Part shown: positions 9,231 to 20,705 of the stretch, in pieces | Numbering within the stretch: position 1 is the first letter of the stretch | How the letters are laid out: each line of letters begins with the position of its first letter | DNA from: Sphingomonas sp. DG1-23 | GTDB taxonomy: Bacteria; Pseudomonadota; Alphaproteobacteria; Sphingomonadales; Sphingomonadaceae | Length of the DNA: 64,000 nucleotides | Reading direction: 5' to 3' | NCBI RefSeq assembly: GCF_030730875.1 | Contig: NZ_JAVAMA010000008.1 | Location: 124,001-188,000, forward strand | Translations under genes and position numbers: made by a program | Notes under the pieces: model-generated | Database searches by the model: none | Seen by the model: only the letters and a program-made list of their open reading frames with translations | What the model was told of the DNA's origin: nothing

Positions 9231-9625
9231 TCAATGCTCCTGGCACGGCCATGGCGCGAGGATGATGTCCTTGTGCACCACGACACGGAGGGGCCAACCG
9301 GGCCGCACCTTGATGGTCGGCTGGACATTGAGGTTCCTGGTGACGATCTGGCCAGCGGCGCGCGACGCGCCCTGCTGGGTGGGCTCGCGGATCGCGCGAA
9401 CGAGGTCGGTCTCGCTGTCGCCCAAGCTGAGCTCGGTGCCGACGCCGAGCAGCGTCGAAAGTGCCACCCCCTTGAGCAACTGCCAGGTGTGGACGTCGAC
9501 CTTGTCCGAAAGACCGGCATAGCCCGCCACGTCCGTCGCCGGCACGTTGTCGATTCGGATCGAACTCCCGTTCGGGAGCAGGATACGCTGCCAGACGACC
9601 ACTGCGCGGCGCTGTCCGAACGCAA
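9231..9625 (-). pseudogene. trbI: trbI/virB10-type conjugation gene, 3' remnant
   Basis: The frame encodes AFGQRRAVVVWQRILLPNGSSIRIDN, then KVDVHTWQLLKGVALSTLLGVG, and ends with NLNVQPTIKVRPGWPLRVVVHKDIIL. This is the conserved C-terminal domain of TrbI/VirB10, the inner-to-outer membrane scaffold of a type IV secretion system. The N-terminal two thirds (membrane anchor and proline-rich region) are missing. At about 9626 the sequence turns into a TonB-receptor fragment in a different frame. DUF2274 follows at once, as in intact trb operons. Confidence 0.85.
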
Positions 9626-10239
9626 CGACCGTTGATGAGCGTCAGCGTCGCGTCCGAGCCCAGCCCGCGAAGGTTGAGCGTCGTCGAGTTGTTGATGTTG
9701 TTGTAGCCGCCCTGGTCACCGCCCCCCGCGACCCCGGGGTTTTGCCCTCCGGTGAAATTCTGCGGGATGATCCGCGAGACGCTTGCCATGTCGGGCAAGC
9801 CCTGATCCTCCAATGTCCGCCGCGTCATGACGATGACCGGCGAGGGTCCGGTCGCGCCGCGGATGCGCGTACCGGTCACCGTGATCGCCTGATCGTCGCC
9901 GCTTTCCTCGGCCAGTTGGGGACGCACCCGCACGACGAGCGCCCCGGCCTGCTCCTCGACCATGAGGCCGGTGCCGCCGATGGCGAGGCGCACCGCCTGC
10001 TCGACGGTGAAACTGCCCCGGACCGCCGGCGAACGCTTGCCGCGGATATCCTCGTCGGCGAACAGGATCTCGCGGCCGCCCTGGCGGGCAAGCGCGCGCA
10101 GCGTCACGCCCAGATCCTGAGGCGGCAGCTCGAAGGCGATCGGCGCCTCCTGTGCGCTCGCCGGCAGGATCACCATGCCCGCGGGGATTGCCGTCGCGCC
10201 GAGCAGCGCGGCGCAGAATGCTTTTCTCGAGACTTTCAT
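9626..10239 (-). pseudogene. TonB-dependent receptor, 5' remnant (signal peptide, STN domain, start of plug)
   Basis: About 205 codons from ATG 10239 (GGGAGG 6 nt upstream). A signal peptide ends PASAQE. An STN domain follows (FELPPQDLGVTLRALARQGG, then GTGLMVEEQAGALVVR). Next come a TonB box-like AITVTGTRI and the plug segment NLRGLGSDATLTLINGR. There the receptor breaks off: the next codons belong to the trbI remnant read out of frame. Intact receptors of this class are 900-1000 residues, so the whole barrel is missing. The gene product cannot function in transport. Confidence 0.85.
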
Positions 10240-10455
10240 TTCCACCCTCCCAAATCGCCAGCTTCGTGCGGCGTTGGGGCGATTGACGGATGGTGCGGCG
10301 GACTACGGGGTCGTCCGTAAAAATATTTTCGGTGGCAGATGGCACCGTAACGACCCGACGATTCGTGTCTGCGCGAACGGCTTGATGGGCAAGGTTCGGA
10401 AGGCCAGCGGGCGCCTCGGCGAAGCGCCCTGTGCTTGACGGCGCTCAGGTCTTCC
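10240..10455. other. intergenic region upstream of the SOS cassette
   Basis: This lies between the receptor remnant and the imuA promoter. Nothing coding is supported. It holds the promoter of the remnant on the minus strand and flows into the LexA box at 10456. Confidence 0.4.
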
Positions 10456-10470
10456 GAACAAAAAGGGAAC
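10456..10470 (+). promoter_or_regulatory. LexA (SOS) box upstream of imuA
   Basis: GAAC-AAAAAGG-GAAC is an exact match to the alphaproteobacterial LexA site GAAC-N7-GAAC. It ends 31 nt before the imuA ATG, the normal place for repression of the imuAB-dnaE2 cassette until DNA damage. Confidence 0.85.
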
Positions 10471-10501
10471 GAATCAACCGCCTTCCGAGTCTTGGATCCC
10501 T

Positions 10502-11233
10502 ATGGGGCAGCCTGCTGTCATCGCCGATCTGCGTTCGCGCATCGCCGCCATCGAAGGCGTGGGACACCGGCATGCGGCGGTGCCGTTCGGGATTCCGCCC
10601 GTCGATCGCCAGCTCCCCGGGGGCGGCATCGCCACCGGTGCGCTGCACGAGGTCGCCGGCAGCACCGAGCTCTGCGACGATGCCGCCGCCACCGTCTTTC
10701 TTGCCGGTATACTCGCCAGGATCGAAGGCCCGGTGTTCTGGTGCCTGAGGTGGCGGGACCTGTTTGCGCCGGCGCTCGACCTGGCCGGCCTGCATCCCGA
10801 CCGCGTCATCCATGTCGAGGCGGGCAGCGATACCAATGTGCTGCTCGCGATGGAGGAGTGCCTGCGCCAGCCGGGGCTGGCCGGCGTGGTCGGCGAAGTC
10901 GCCAAGCTCTCGACCACGGCGTCCAAGCGCCTCCAGCTCGCGGCGGAAAGCTCGGGCACGACCGCCTTTGTGTTCCGGCGCGCGTCTCCCGCCGATACGG
11001 TCGCCGAAGGCACTGCCGCGGTCACGCGCTGGCGCGTGCGCGCCGCGCCGAGCCTCGCGCTCGGCATCCCCAGCCTCGGCCGCCCGCGCTGGAACGTGCA
11101 TCTCGAGCGCGTGCGCGGCGGCGAGCCCAAATCCTGGATCGTGGAGGCCTGCGATGCGCAGGGTCGTCTCGCTCTACCTGCCCAGCTGGTCGACCGACCG
11201 GCTCCGGCGGAAGAGCGGCGCATCGCGAGCTGA
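10502..11233 (+). CDS. imuA: ImuA-type SOS mutagenesis protein
   Basis: A 243-aa RecA/SulA-like protein of the ImuA family: FGIPPVDRQLPGGGIATGALHEVAG, then a degenerate ATPase core with ILARIEGPVFWCLRWRDLFAPAL and KLSTTASKRLQLAAESSGTTAF. ImuA works with ImuB and DnaE2 in mutagenic translesion synthesis after DNA damage. The gene follows a perfect LexA box and overlaps imuB by 80 bases, so the two proteins are made from one transcript. Length and order fit the standard cassette. Confidence 0.92.
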   Translation: MGQPAVIADLRSRIAAIEGVGHRHAAVPFGIPPVDRQLPGGGIATGALHEVAGSTELCDDAAATVFLAGILARIEGPVFWCLRWRDLFAPALDLAGLHPDRVIHVEAGSDTNVLLAMEECLRQPGLAGVVGEVAKLSTTASKRLQLAAESSGTTAFVFRRASPADTVAEGTAAVTRWRVRAAPSLALGIPSLGRPRWNVHLERVRGGEPKSWIVEACDAQGRLALPAQLVDRPAPAEERRIAS

Positions 11234-12698
11234 GGCGTTTCCGCCAGACCGGCCGCTTTGCACCGCGCTTCCCGACCATGGCCGCAAGGTCGTGGCTGCG
11301 GTCGACGGGGCTGCGCGCGCGCTCGGCATTGCGCCCGGCATGACGGTGACCAAGGCACGCAGTCTCGCCCCCGAGCTCGCGGCGGTCGATGCCGATCCGG
11401 AAGGCGATCTTGCCGCGCTGAGGCGGCTCGCCTTGTGGTGCGGCCGCTATTCGTCCTTCGTCGCGCCCGATCCCCCGAACGGCATCTGGATCGACATCAG
11501 CGGCTGCGCGGCGCTGTTCGGCGGCGAGCGGGCCTTGCTCAAGGACCTGCATCGCCGCATCGCCCAGGCGGGCTATGCGCTCCAGATCGCGGTCGCGGAC
11601 ACGCCGGGTTGCGCACATGCGGTAGCGCGGCACGTCCCGGCCGGCCGGCCGATCACCATCGACCCCGGCGACCAGCGCAAGGCAATGTCGCTGCTGCCGG
11701 TCGCCGCGCTCAGGCTCGAGGCCGGGCAAGTCGACGGCCTGCGCAAGCTGGGGTTCGACCGGATCGAGCAGTTGATTGGCACGCCACGCGGCCCGCTGGC
11801 GCGCCGGTTCGGCCGCACGCTTCACCAGCAGCTCGACCGGGCGCTCGGTCATGCGCCTGAGGCGATCGAGCCGATCTTCCCTCCGCAAGTTCCGCGCTGC
11901 CGTCGCGGGCTGCTCGAGCCGATCGCGACACCCGAGGCCTTTGGCCGGGTAATCGGCGATCTGGTATCCGATCTCGTCGGCCAGCTGGTCCGGCTCGGCA
12001 AGGGCGCCCGGCGCCTCGACTGCTGGTTCCACCGGGTCGACGGACACGCCCAGGCGATCCGTATCGGCACCGCCGCGCCGACGCGCGACGCGGCGCATCT
12101 CGTCAAGCTGCTCCAGGCCCAAGTCGACCAGGTCGAGCCGGGACTGGGGATCGAGGCGATGACCTTGGTCGCGCCGCTCGTCGAGCCACTTGGGTCGAGC
12201 CAGGCCGATCTCGCGCGCGCCGGGCACAAGGAAGCGGATATCGGCGCACTCGTCGATGCGCTGACCAACCGCTTCGGACCGGCCAGCCTTCACCGAGCTG
12301 CGCCGCGCCCCGGCGGCATGCCCGAGCGATCGGTCGCAAGCGTCGCGGCGCTCGACCGGGGCGGCGGGGCGCGCTGGGCCGACGACCTGCCGCGACCAGG
12401 CAGGTTGATCGACCCGCCCCAACCGATTCAGGTGACCGCGATGCTACCCGACCATCCGCCGGCGATGTTCGTCTGGAAGCGCAAGCGCTACCGCGTGCTC
12501 CAGGCCGACGGCCCCGAACGGCTGCACGGCGAATGGTGGCGCGAAGCCGGGCACGAGGCCCGCCAGCCTTATGCGGTGCGCGACTATTTCCAGGTCGAGG
12601 TCGAGGGCGGTGGCCGCTACTGGCTGTTCCGTCTGGGCGACGGCGAGCGCATGGCGACCGGCTCGATGACCTGGTTCATCCATGGGGCGTTCGCTTAG
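11154..12698 (+). CDS. imuB: ImuB, Y-family polymerase-like translesion protein
   Basis: A 514-aa protein starting MRRVVSLYLPSWSTDRLRR (ATG 11154, GGAGG 6 nt upstream). A much longer open frame upstream is excluded because the SD, start and family N-terminus all fall here. The Y-family palm/fingers region (KVVAAVDGAARALGIAPGMTVTKARSLAPEL, WIDISGCAALFGG) lacks the catalytic acidic triad in the usual form, as in other ImuB proteins, which act as beta-clamp-bound adaptors rather than polymerases. The helix-hairpin-helix area (VDGLRKLGFDRIEQLIG) and a long C-terminal tail follow. Part of the LexA-controlled cassette. Confidence 0.92.
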   Translation: MRRVVSLYLPSWSTDRLRRKSGASRAEAFPPDRPLCTALPDHGRKVVAAVDGAARALGIAPGMTVTKARSLAPELAAVDADPEGDLAALRRLALWCGRYSSFVAPDPPNGIWIDISGCAALFGGERALLKDLHRRIAQAGYALQIAVADTPGCAHAVARHVPAGRPITIDPGDQRKAMSLLPVAALRLEAGQVDGLRKLGFDRIEQLIGTPRGPLARRFGRTLHQQLDRALGHAPEAIEPIFPPQVPRCRRGLLEPIATPEAFGRVIGDLVSDLVGQLVRLGKGARRLDCWFHRVDGHAQAIRIGTAAPTRDAAHLVKLLQAQVDQVEPGLGIEAMTLVAPLVEPLGSSQADLARAGHKEADIGALVDALTNRFGPASLHRAAPRPGGMPERSVASVAALDRGGGARWADDLPRPGRLIDPPQPIQVTAMLPDHPPAMFVWKRKRYRVLQADGPERLHGEWWREAGHEARQPYAVRDYFQVEVEGGGRYWLFRLGDGERMATGSMTWFIHGAFA

Positions 12699-12700
12699 AT

Positions 12701-13366
12701 TCACGGATAGAGCGTCTTATGCGTAACCGGCACCCAAGCTGAACCGATGTGCTCAACGACACCGCCACTGGCGAAGGCGTAAATGGGAAGATTCGGGAAA
12801 AGCGTCGCAATCTCCGCGAGCGATTTATAGTCAAAGCCGGCGGCGGTGCCGGCACCCCGTAAATAGTCGGGCATGTCTTCAGGATAGTCGATCTCTACTT
12901 CGATCGACACGCGGTATGGCTCCGCCACGAACAATCCGATCACCTGATAATTGGCAATTACCCACTCATTGTACTCGCCGTTCGCGCGACCCGTGATCGT
13001 CGCATCGAAATCCGACGCCGTCATGTCGCGTGCATGGGGGACCTGGCGAACGCCGTCCGCCATGTACGTCCCGCAGTCGTGTGGGTGAGCGTCCAGCACG
13101 GACTGAGGCGTTTGCAGCCCGAGCAACACACCGATGCAGCCCGTTGCGTTAGCCCTGTTGAGGTCGCAGAACTCATCGCCCGGCATGACCGTCGAGCAGG
13201 AAAGGCCCGTCAGGGATCGGCCCGCGATCACTTCCTCGAGATCGCGCGGAAACGGATATTCGAAGGTCGAGCCACCACCTTTCGGCGTCCCCGAAAAATG
13301 CACGATGACGGCGCTATGTGCTGCGAGCACGCCGTGGATGTCGGAAAGCGATGGGCGCATGACCAT
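12701..13366 (-). CDS. conserved-looking hypothetical protein inside the SOS cassette
   Basis: About 221 aa, acidic, no signal peptide or membrane segment, with several Cys (SCSTVMPGDEFCDLNRANATGCIG) and a C-terminal part rich in aromatic residues (FDYKSLAEIATLFPNLPIYAFASGG). I do not recognise the family. Codon use looks coding. It ends 2 bases after imuB in convergent orientation, so it interrupts the usual imuB-to-dnaE2 run. The start is uncertain: GTG 13372, ATG 13366 and ATG 13360 are all possible and none has a strong SD. Confidence 0.6.
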   Translation of the reverse strand: MVMRPSLSDIHGVLAAHSAVIVHFSGTPKGGGSTFEYPFPRDLEEVIAGRSLTGLSCSTVMPGDEFCDLNRANATGCIGVLLGLQTPQSVLDAHPHDCGTYMADGVRQVPHARDMTASDFDATITGRANGEYNEWVIANYQVIGLFVAEPYRVSIEVEIDYPEDMPDYLRGAGTAAGFDYKSLAEIATLFPNLPIYAFASGGVVEHIGSAWVPVTHKTLYP

Positions 13367-13525
13367 CAACACCGGCTAGCGCTTGCTCTATCTCAAGTCA
13401 CGTCTGCATAGCTTTCGCACATGATCGCCTTCCAAGGGTAAACTCGCGCGCAGACGCATCCAGATTCGACTCGGCAACTACAAAAGTTCCCTTTATGTTC
13501 TCGTGCTTTCGACTCGGAGAACATG

Positions 13526-13900
13526 ATGTCCATCACCCTGATTCCCTCCGCGGAGGCCGCGAGCCTGCGCATCACCGGGGACATCGAAACCAAGCTGACC
13601 ATTCCGGCCGATCCGAGCTTCGAGTTCGGCGGCGAACCGTTCATGCACGCCTATTACATCGCATTGTCGGACGGCTCGCTGCTCAAGGCGGTGCGCCATG
13701 ACGAGCCGCGCTGGGATGTGATCATCGAAGGCGCCGGCACGATCGAGATCGATCCCAGCGGCAAGACGCTGACGATGCATTGGGGGATCGAGTGGATCAC
13801 GCTCGCCACCAACTGCAATGCGAGCGCGGTCGCACAGCAGTCGACCCGCAACCTTCCGCTCTTCCATCCCGAGCTCGGCAATCTCACCGCGATTGCCTGA
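13526..13900 (+). CDS. hypothetical protein between imuB and dnaE2
   Basis: A 124-aa cytoplasmic protein (MSITLIPSAEAASLRITGDIETKLTIP, DGSLLKAVRHDEPRWDVIIEGAG, then WGIEWITLATNC). GGAGA lies 6 nt upstream of ATG 13526; an adjacent ATG at 13523 is too close. The pattern of alternating beta strands resembles small phage-type 'DUF' proteins with an IExxGTIEIDPxGKTLTMHW core, but I cannot name the family. It lies 79 bases before dnaE2 on the same strand and could be co-expressed with it. Confidence 0.65.
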   Translation: MSITLIPSAEAASLRITGDIETKLTIPADPSFEFGGEPFMHAYYIALSDGSLLKAVRHDEPRWDVIIEGAGTIEIDPSGKTLTMHWGIEWITLATNCNASAVAQQSTRNLPLFHPELGNLTAIA

Positions 13901-13979
13901 TCGCCGGGTCGCGCGCCAGCGGAGGGACGACCCGAGCCTCCTTGTGCCCGGCTCGCCAAACCGGTCGATCGCCTGAACC

Positions 13980-17297
<3,318 letters not shown>

Positions 17298-17505
17298 GGC
17301 GGCCGGCCTGCCGCTGGCCGAGCACTCGGCAACCGGCCCTAGCCGCCGGCTTCGCACGGTCCGGTACTAAGGATGCAGGCGCCGCAACCCCGAAGCGGCG
17401 GAGGGCCAGCGGGATACATCCACAATCTCATGAACTTGCGATTGAAACGGCGCGTCCGCGCACCCACATCCCAGCTATCGTCAACAACGGAAAGGAGGTG
17501 GTCAG

Positions 17506-17580
17506 ATGTCTCATTGTCACATGCCGCACGCGGCAGGAATTCTGAGCATGGCCTCCACCGCGGGGGTCCGGCTCGGCTGA
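17506..17580 (+). CDS. 24-codon ORF with perfect Shine-Dalgarno sequence
   Basis: ATG 17506 to TGA 17578-17580 encodes MSHCHMPHAAGILSMAST followed by AGVRLG. It is preceded by AAAGGAGGTGG (17491-17501), an almost full complement of the 16S 3' end, 4-8 nt from the ATG. The N-terminus is rich in His and Cys, which hints at metal binding. A very stable hairpin follows 24 bases later. It could be a small protein or a leader peptide for the zinc-finger gene downstream. I do not recognise it. Confidence 0.5.
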   Translation: MSHCHMPHAAGILSMASTAGVRLG

Positions 17581-17604
17581 GCTGTCCGCGTTCGGATGAC
17601 AATG

Positions 17605-17634
17605 GAAGGGCCGCTCCGAAAGGGGCGGCCCTTC
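17605..17634 (+). terminator. 13-bp hairpin with GAAA tetraloop (terminator or attenuator)
   Basis: Stem GAAGGGCCGCTCC (17605-17617) pairs along its full length (one G-U) with 17622-17634. The loop is GAAA, a GNRA tetraloop. No strong T-run follows (GCGTTT), so it is either a weak intrinsic terminator or a structural element of the transcript that carries the 24-codon ORF. Confidence 0.6.
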
Positions 17635-17688
17635 GCGTTTCGGAGCGGCGCTCGCCGTCGCGCGTTCAGGAAATCGAGAGGAAGGAAA

Positions 17689-17952
17689 ATGGCCAATGGC
17701 TGGGCGCAGGATGGCGCCGTTCAGGAACAGATCGAGGATACCATCGCGGATGCGGTCAGCCATGCTCGCACGCGTCTCGCGACCGGCGACGGCATTCGCT
17801 ATTGCGAGGATTGCGGCGAGGAGATCCCGAAGGCGCGGCGCGAAGCGCAGCCTTCGAGCCGAACCTGCATTGCCTGCCAGTCCGAGCGTGACACGTCGAT
17901 CCGGCCGACCGGCTTCAACCGCCGCGGCAGCAAGGACAGCCAGCTTCGCTGA
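17689..17952 (+). CDS. DksA/TraR-type C4 zinc-finger protein
   Basis: An 87-aa protein with the DksA/TraR zinc finger YCEDCGEEIPKARR...CIACQ: Cys pairs CxxC at about 46-49 and CxxC near 67-70. It lacks the long DksA coiled coil and so is of the small TraR/YbiI type that can bind in the RNA polymerase secondary channel. GAGAGGAAGG lies upstream of ATG 17689. It is followed 15 bases later by a small unknown gene in the same direction. Confidence 0.8.
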   Translation: MANGWAQDGAVQEQIEDTIADAVSHARTRLATGDGIRYCEDCGEEIPKARREAQPSSRTCIACQSERDTSIRPTGFNRRGSKDSQLR

Positions 17953-17967
17953 TGACCATGGGGCATC

Positions 17968-18303
17968 ATGGCTGAGCCTGGGCTGGCGGGTGGACATCCG
18001 ATCACGCCCGATGGACGCTATTTCGTCGTACGCGGGCGCCTGTGGCGCATGACGAACCCCGCTTTGGCACCGCGCGACCGCGAGACGCTGACCAAGACGC
18101 TGATGGCGGCGCGGCGCGCGGTCTGCACGGCGCTGCGGAACGAGGATCCGGCATCGGAAGCGGAAGCCCGAGCCGATGTCGATCGCGCCAAGCGCGCGCT
18201 CGGCGAACGCGGCCCGGTCTGGTGGGATGATGGCGCCCCGGACCTTAACCGGCGCCTCGCGCGCAACACGGTGTATGCCGCATGGTTTGCGGCGCTCGAC
18301 TGA
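17968..18303 (+). CDS. small hypothetical protein
   Basis: A 111-aa basic protein: GGHPITPDGRYFVVRGRLWRMTNP, then an Ala/Arg/Glu-rich helical middle (ALAPRDRETLTKTLMAARRAV) and the tail GPVWWDDGAPDLNRRLARNTVYAAWF. The layout (short beta hairpin, charged helices, WWDDGAPD) matches a small protein of unknown function that I associate with sphingomonads, but I cannot name a domain. Likely co-transcribed with the zinc-finger gene. Confidence 0.65.
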   Translation: MAEPGLAGGHPITPDGRYFVVRGRLWRMTNPALAPRDRETLTKTLMAARRAVCTALRNEDPASEAEARADVDRAKRALGERGPVWWDDGAPDLNRRLARNTVYAAWFAALD

Positions 18304-18340
18304 CCGATGCCCGCCACGATCCGCCCGCGAACCGGGCGGT

Positions 18341-19699
18341 TTAGAAGCTCGCGGTCAGGTTGAACGAGCCGTACCGCGTCCAGCGCCCCGCCGGCGCGTT
18401 GGGCGCGTCGCGCAGGAAACGCCCCTTGGCGAGCAACAGGCCGTCGAACTCGAAGCGCAGGCGCGCCGGCACCAACCAGTAGCGCACCCGCGCCTCGAGC
18501 TGATGCCCGGCAAAATCGCCCGAGCGTCCCGATGCGTCCCGAACTCCGGTCGTCGAGAAGCTGTCCTCGTCGGCGGCCAGCCACATCGCCCGGTAGACGG
18601 CGAAGGCATCCAGTCGCTTGCTCGGCGCGACCTCCAGGCGAATGCCCGGCGTCATGATGTTGGCGCGCGCCACTGCGTTGTAGAGACCAGCGGGGGCAAG
18701 ATCTGCGCGTCGCATTCCGTAAAGAGTATCGAACCGGCCGAATTTCCCGCCGGGCTTGTCCCCGCTCGCCCGGTCGAACTCGACCGACAGGCGCGGCTTC
18801 CAGGCGCCCGAGAAGCTGTAGCCGAGATCGGCATGGACGAAGCTGGCGGAAACGGCCTGCCGTGCGGCGGTCGGCGCGAGCGAGGCGCTGATGCTGCCGG
18901 TCTGATAGAACGTCTCCACCTCATAGTCGAAGGCGTCCGTGCGGGGTTCGGCGATGATCCGCCCGCCAAAGGTGTCGAGTGAGCGGTCCCGGGTAGGCCG
19001 GGCCGGTGCATCGCGCTCGCCCAAGCGGAAATAGGTGAGTTCGACCATTGCGCGCCCTAGCGTCCTGGCCCTGCTGAGCTGCCCACCCCATAGCACTAGG
19101 CCGAAATTCTCGCGGTCGAGCTTGACCTTGGCGTCACGCAGCCTTTCGGCATCGTCGGGCAGGCGCACTTGGGGAAGCGTGTAGATCAGCGTTGCCTTGA
19201 CGCCGCCGGGTGCCGCGATATCCGCACGGAGCCCGGTGTAGCCGTTGGTGGTGTTGCGATAGTCGTCCGCCGCGACCAGCCGCCGCGACCCGAGGTTGAG
19301 CGTCATGCGCCCCGCGGTCAGCGTAAGCTTCGTGCCCTTGCCGAAGGCGCCATCGATGTCGCCGGCGACATAGACCTGCACCGGCTCGAGAGCATTCACT
19401 TCGTTGGTCGTGACCGGGGTGCCGGTGCGATCGGCCCAGACGCGGCTGTCGTAAAGCTCGACGCCGAGCCGCACGTCCCGCGTGCGATATTCGGCCAGGA
19501 TCGCGGTGCGCAGGTTCACCAGCGCGTCGCTCTCGTTGAACCCGGCGCGCGCCTGCCCATCGATCGCCTCGTAGCGCAGGCGCATCGATCCCATGACGCT
19601 GAGGCCCTCGGCCACGTCCTGCGCCGACGCCGGTACTGCCGCCATCGGCGTCCCGACGAGCGCCAGCGATGCGAACACGGAAAAGCGAGCAGGCATCAT
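18341..19699 (-). CDS. outer-membrane porin, alginate-export (AlgE-like) family
   Basis: About 452 aa. The signal peptide MMPARFSVFASLALVGTPMA ends at PASAQ. The rest alternates polar and hydrophobic residues in strands typical of a 16-18 strand barrel and ends in a C-terminal Phe (NLTASF). MGSMRLRYEAIDG, GRMTLNLGSRRLVAADDYRNT and ARVRYWLVPARLRFEFD match the 'alginate export' family, which in many non-alginate bacteria is a general porin. It is divergent from chrB across a short region with a palindrome. The true start is 19699 or 19696; an earlier in-frame ATG would lie inside the operator. Confidence 0.8.
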   Translation of the reverse strand: MMPARFSVFASLALVGTPMAAVPASAQDVAEGLSVMGSMRLRYEAIDGQARAGFNESDALVNLRTAILAEYRTRDVRLGVELYDSRVWADRTGTPVTTNEVNALEPVQVYVAGDIDGAFGKGTKLTLTAGRMTLNLGSRRLVAADDYRNTTNGYTGLRADIAAPGGVKATLIYTLPQVRLPDDAERLRDAKVKLDRENFGLVLWGGQLSRARTLGRAMVELTYFRLGERDAPARPTRDRSLDTFGGRIIAEPRTDAFDYEVETFYQTGSISASLAPTAARQAVSASFVHADLGYSFSGAWKPRLSVEFDRASGDKPGGKFGRFDTLYGMRRADLAPAGLYNAVARANIMTPGIRLEVAPSKRLDAFAVYRAMWLAADEDSFSTTGVRDASGRSGDFAGHQLEARVRYWLVPARLRFEFDGLLLAKGRFLRDAPNAPAGRWTRYGSFNLTASF

Positions 19700-19729
19700 T
19701 GATATATATGTTCCTTCGTTTCGATCGTG

Positions 19730-19747
19730 ATGATACATATGCATCAT
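19730..19747. promoter_or_regulatory. near-perfect palindrome in the chrB/porin promoter region (candidate ChrB operator)
   Basis: ATGAT-A-CATATG-C-ATCAT is symmetric except for one base pair. It lies between the divergent porin and chrB starts and overlaps the first base pair of the chrB ATG at 19746. ChrB proteins are chromate-sensing regulators of chr operons. That this is the ChrB site is an inference. Confidence 0.5.
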
Positions 19748-20705
19748 GATGACTACAACCGACTCGGCGATCTGGCTTGCGCTGCTCCATCAGCTCCCTG
19801 CGAAGCCGCCCTATCTACGAGTGAAGATCTGGCGGCGGTTGCAGGCGATCGGTGCCGTTCCGCTCAAGAACGCCGTCCACGTCCTGCCCACGAGCGAAGC
19901 GGCCCAGGCCGCGTTTCACGAACTGCTCGAGGAGATCGTCGCGAGCGGCGGCGAAGCGACCCTGCTCGAAGGCCGGCTTCTCCTGGGGCAGAGCGACGGC
20001 GAGGTGCGGGCGCTGTTCGATGCCGCGCGCGATGCCGACTATGCCGAGATCGCCGATGCGGCGCGCCGCCTGCTCGACACAGGTCCGGCGAGCGGCCAGG
20101 ACATCGCCAAGCTGCAGCGGCGGCTGGCGGACGTCGAGGCGCTCGACTTCTTCGGGGCGCATGGGCGCCAGGACGCCGATGCCGCGCTCGCCGAGCTTGA
20201 TCGCCAGCGCTACCAGCACCCCGATATCGGCCGCAGCGAGCCCGCCGCGGCGATCGAGCCGGCCGACCTGACCGGCAGGACCTGGGTCACGCGGCGCGGG
20301 GTGCATGTCGACCGCATCGCCTGTGCGTGGCTGATCCGGCGGTTCGTCGACCCGCAAGCGGTCTTCCGCTTCGTCGACGCAAAGACGCACGTGCCCGAGC
20401 CCGGCGAACTGGGCTTCGATATGGCGGATGCCGAGTTCACCCATGAGGAGGACCGCTGCAGCTTCGAGACCATCGTGCTGCGCGCAAACCTCAGCGAGAA
20501 CTCCGGCCTGTCGGCGCTCGGGGAAATTATCCACGAGCTCGACATCGCCGACGGCAAGTTCGCGCGTCCGGAGACCGCCGGTGTCGGCGCGATGCTTTCT
20601 GGCGTCTGCGCCTCCAGCGACGACGATCTCGAGCGCATCGCCCGGGCGAGCGACGCGCTCGACCAATTCTACGCCTTCTTCTCCAGTCGAAAGGCCGACC
20701 GATGA
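19746..20705 (+). CDS. chrB: ChrB, chromate-sensing regulator of chromate resistance
   Basis: A 319-aa two-domain ChrB. The N-terminal domain (WLALLHQLPAKPPYLRVKIWRRLQAIGAVPLKNAVHVLP) is joined to the C-terminal 'chromate resistance' domain (WVTRRGVHVDRIACAWLIRRFVDPQAVFRFVD, then GFDMADAEFTHEEDRCSFETI). It controls and supports chromate efflux. Starts at 19746 and 19749 are adjacent, and no SD is visible; the mRNA may be leaderless. The stop overlaps the chrA ATG (ATGA), so the two are coupled. Confidence 0.9.
   Translation: MMTTTDSAIWLALLHQLPAKPPYLRVKIWRRLQAIGAVPLKNAVHVLPTSEAAQAAFHELLEEIVASGGEATLLEGRLLLGQSDGEVRALFDAARDADYAEIADAARRLLDTGPASGQDIAKLQRRLADVEALDFFGAHGRQDADAALAELDRQRYQHPDIGRSEPAAAIEPADLTGRTWVTRRGVHVDRIACAWLIRRFVDPQAVFRFVDAKTHVPEPGELGFDMADAEFTHEEDRCSFETIVLRANLSENSGLSALGEIIHELDIADGKFARPETAGVGAMLSGVCASSDDDLERIARASDALDQFYAFFSSRKADR

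Noticed and set aside
11022..12422. Long open frame on the minus strand over imuB
   Set aside because: It is a shadow of the high-GC imuB gene: Arg/Pro/Ala-rich, no SD and no family character. The same applies to long reverse frames over dnaE2 (13884-15428), chrA (20669-22519) and the reverse of the amidohydrolase (37238-38518).
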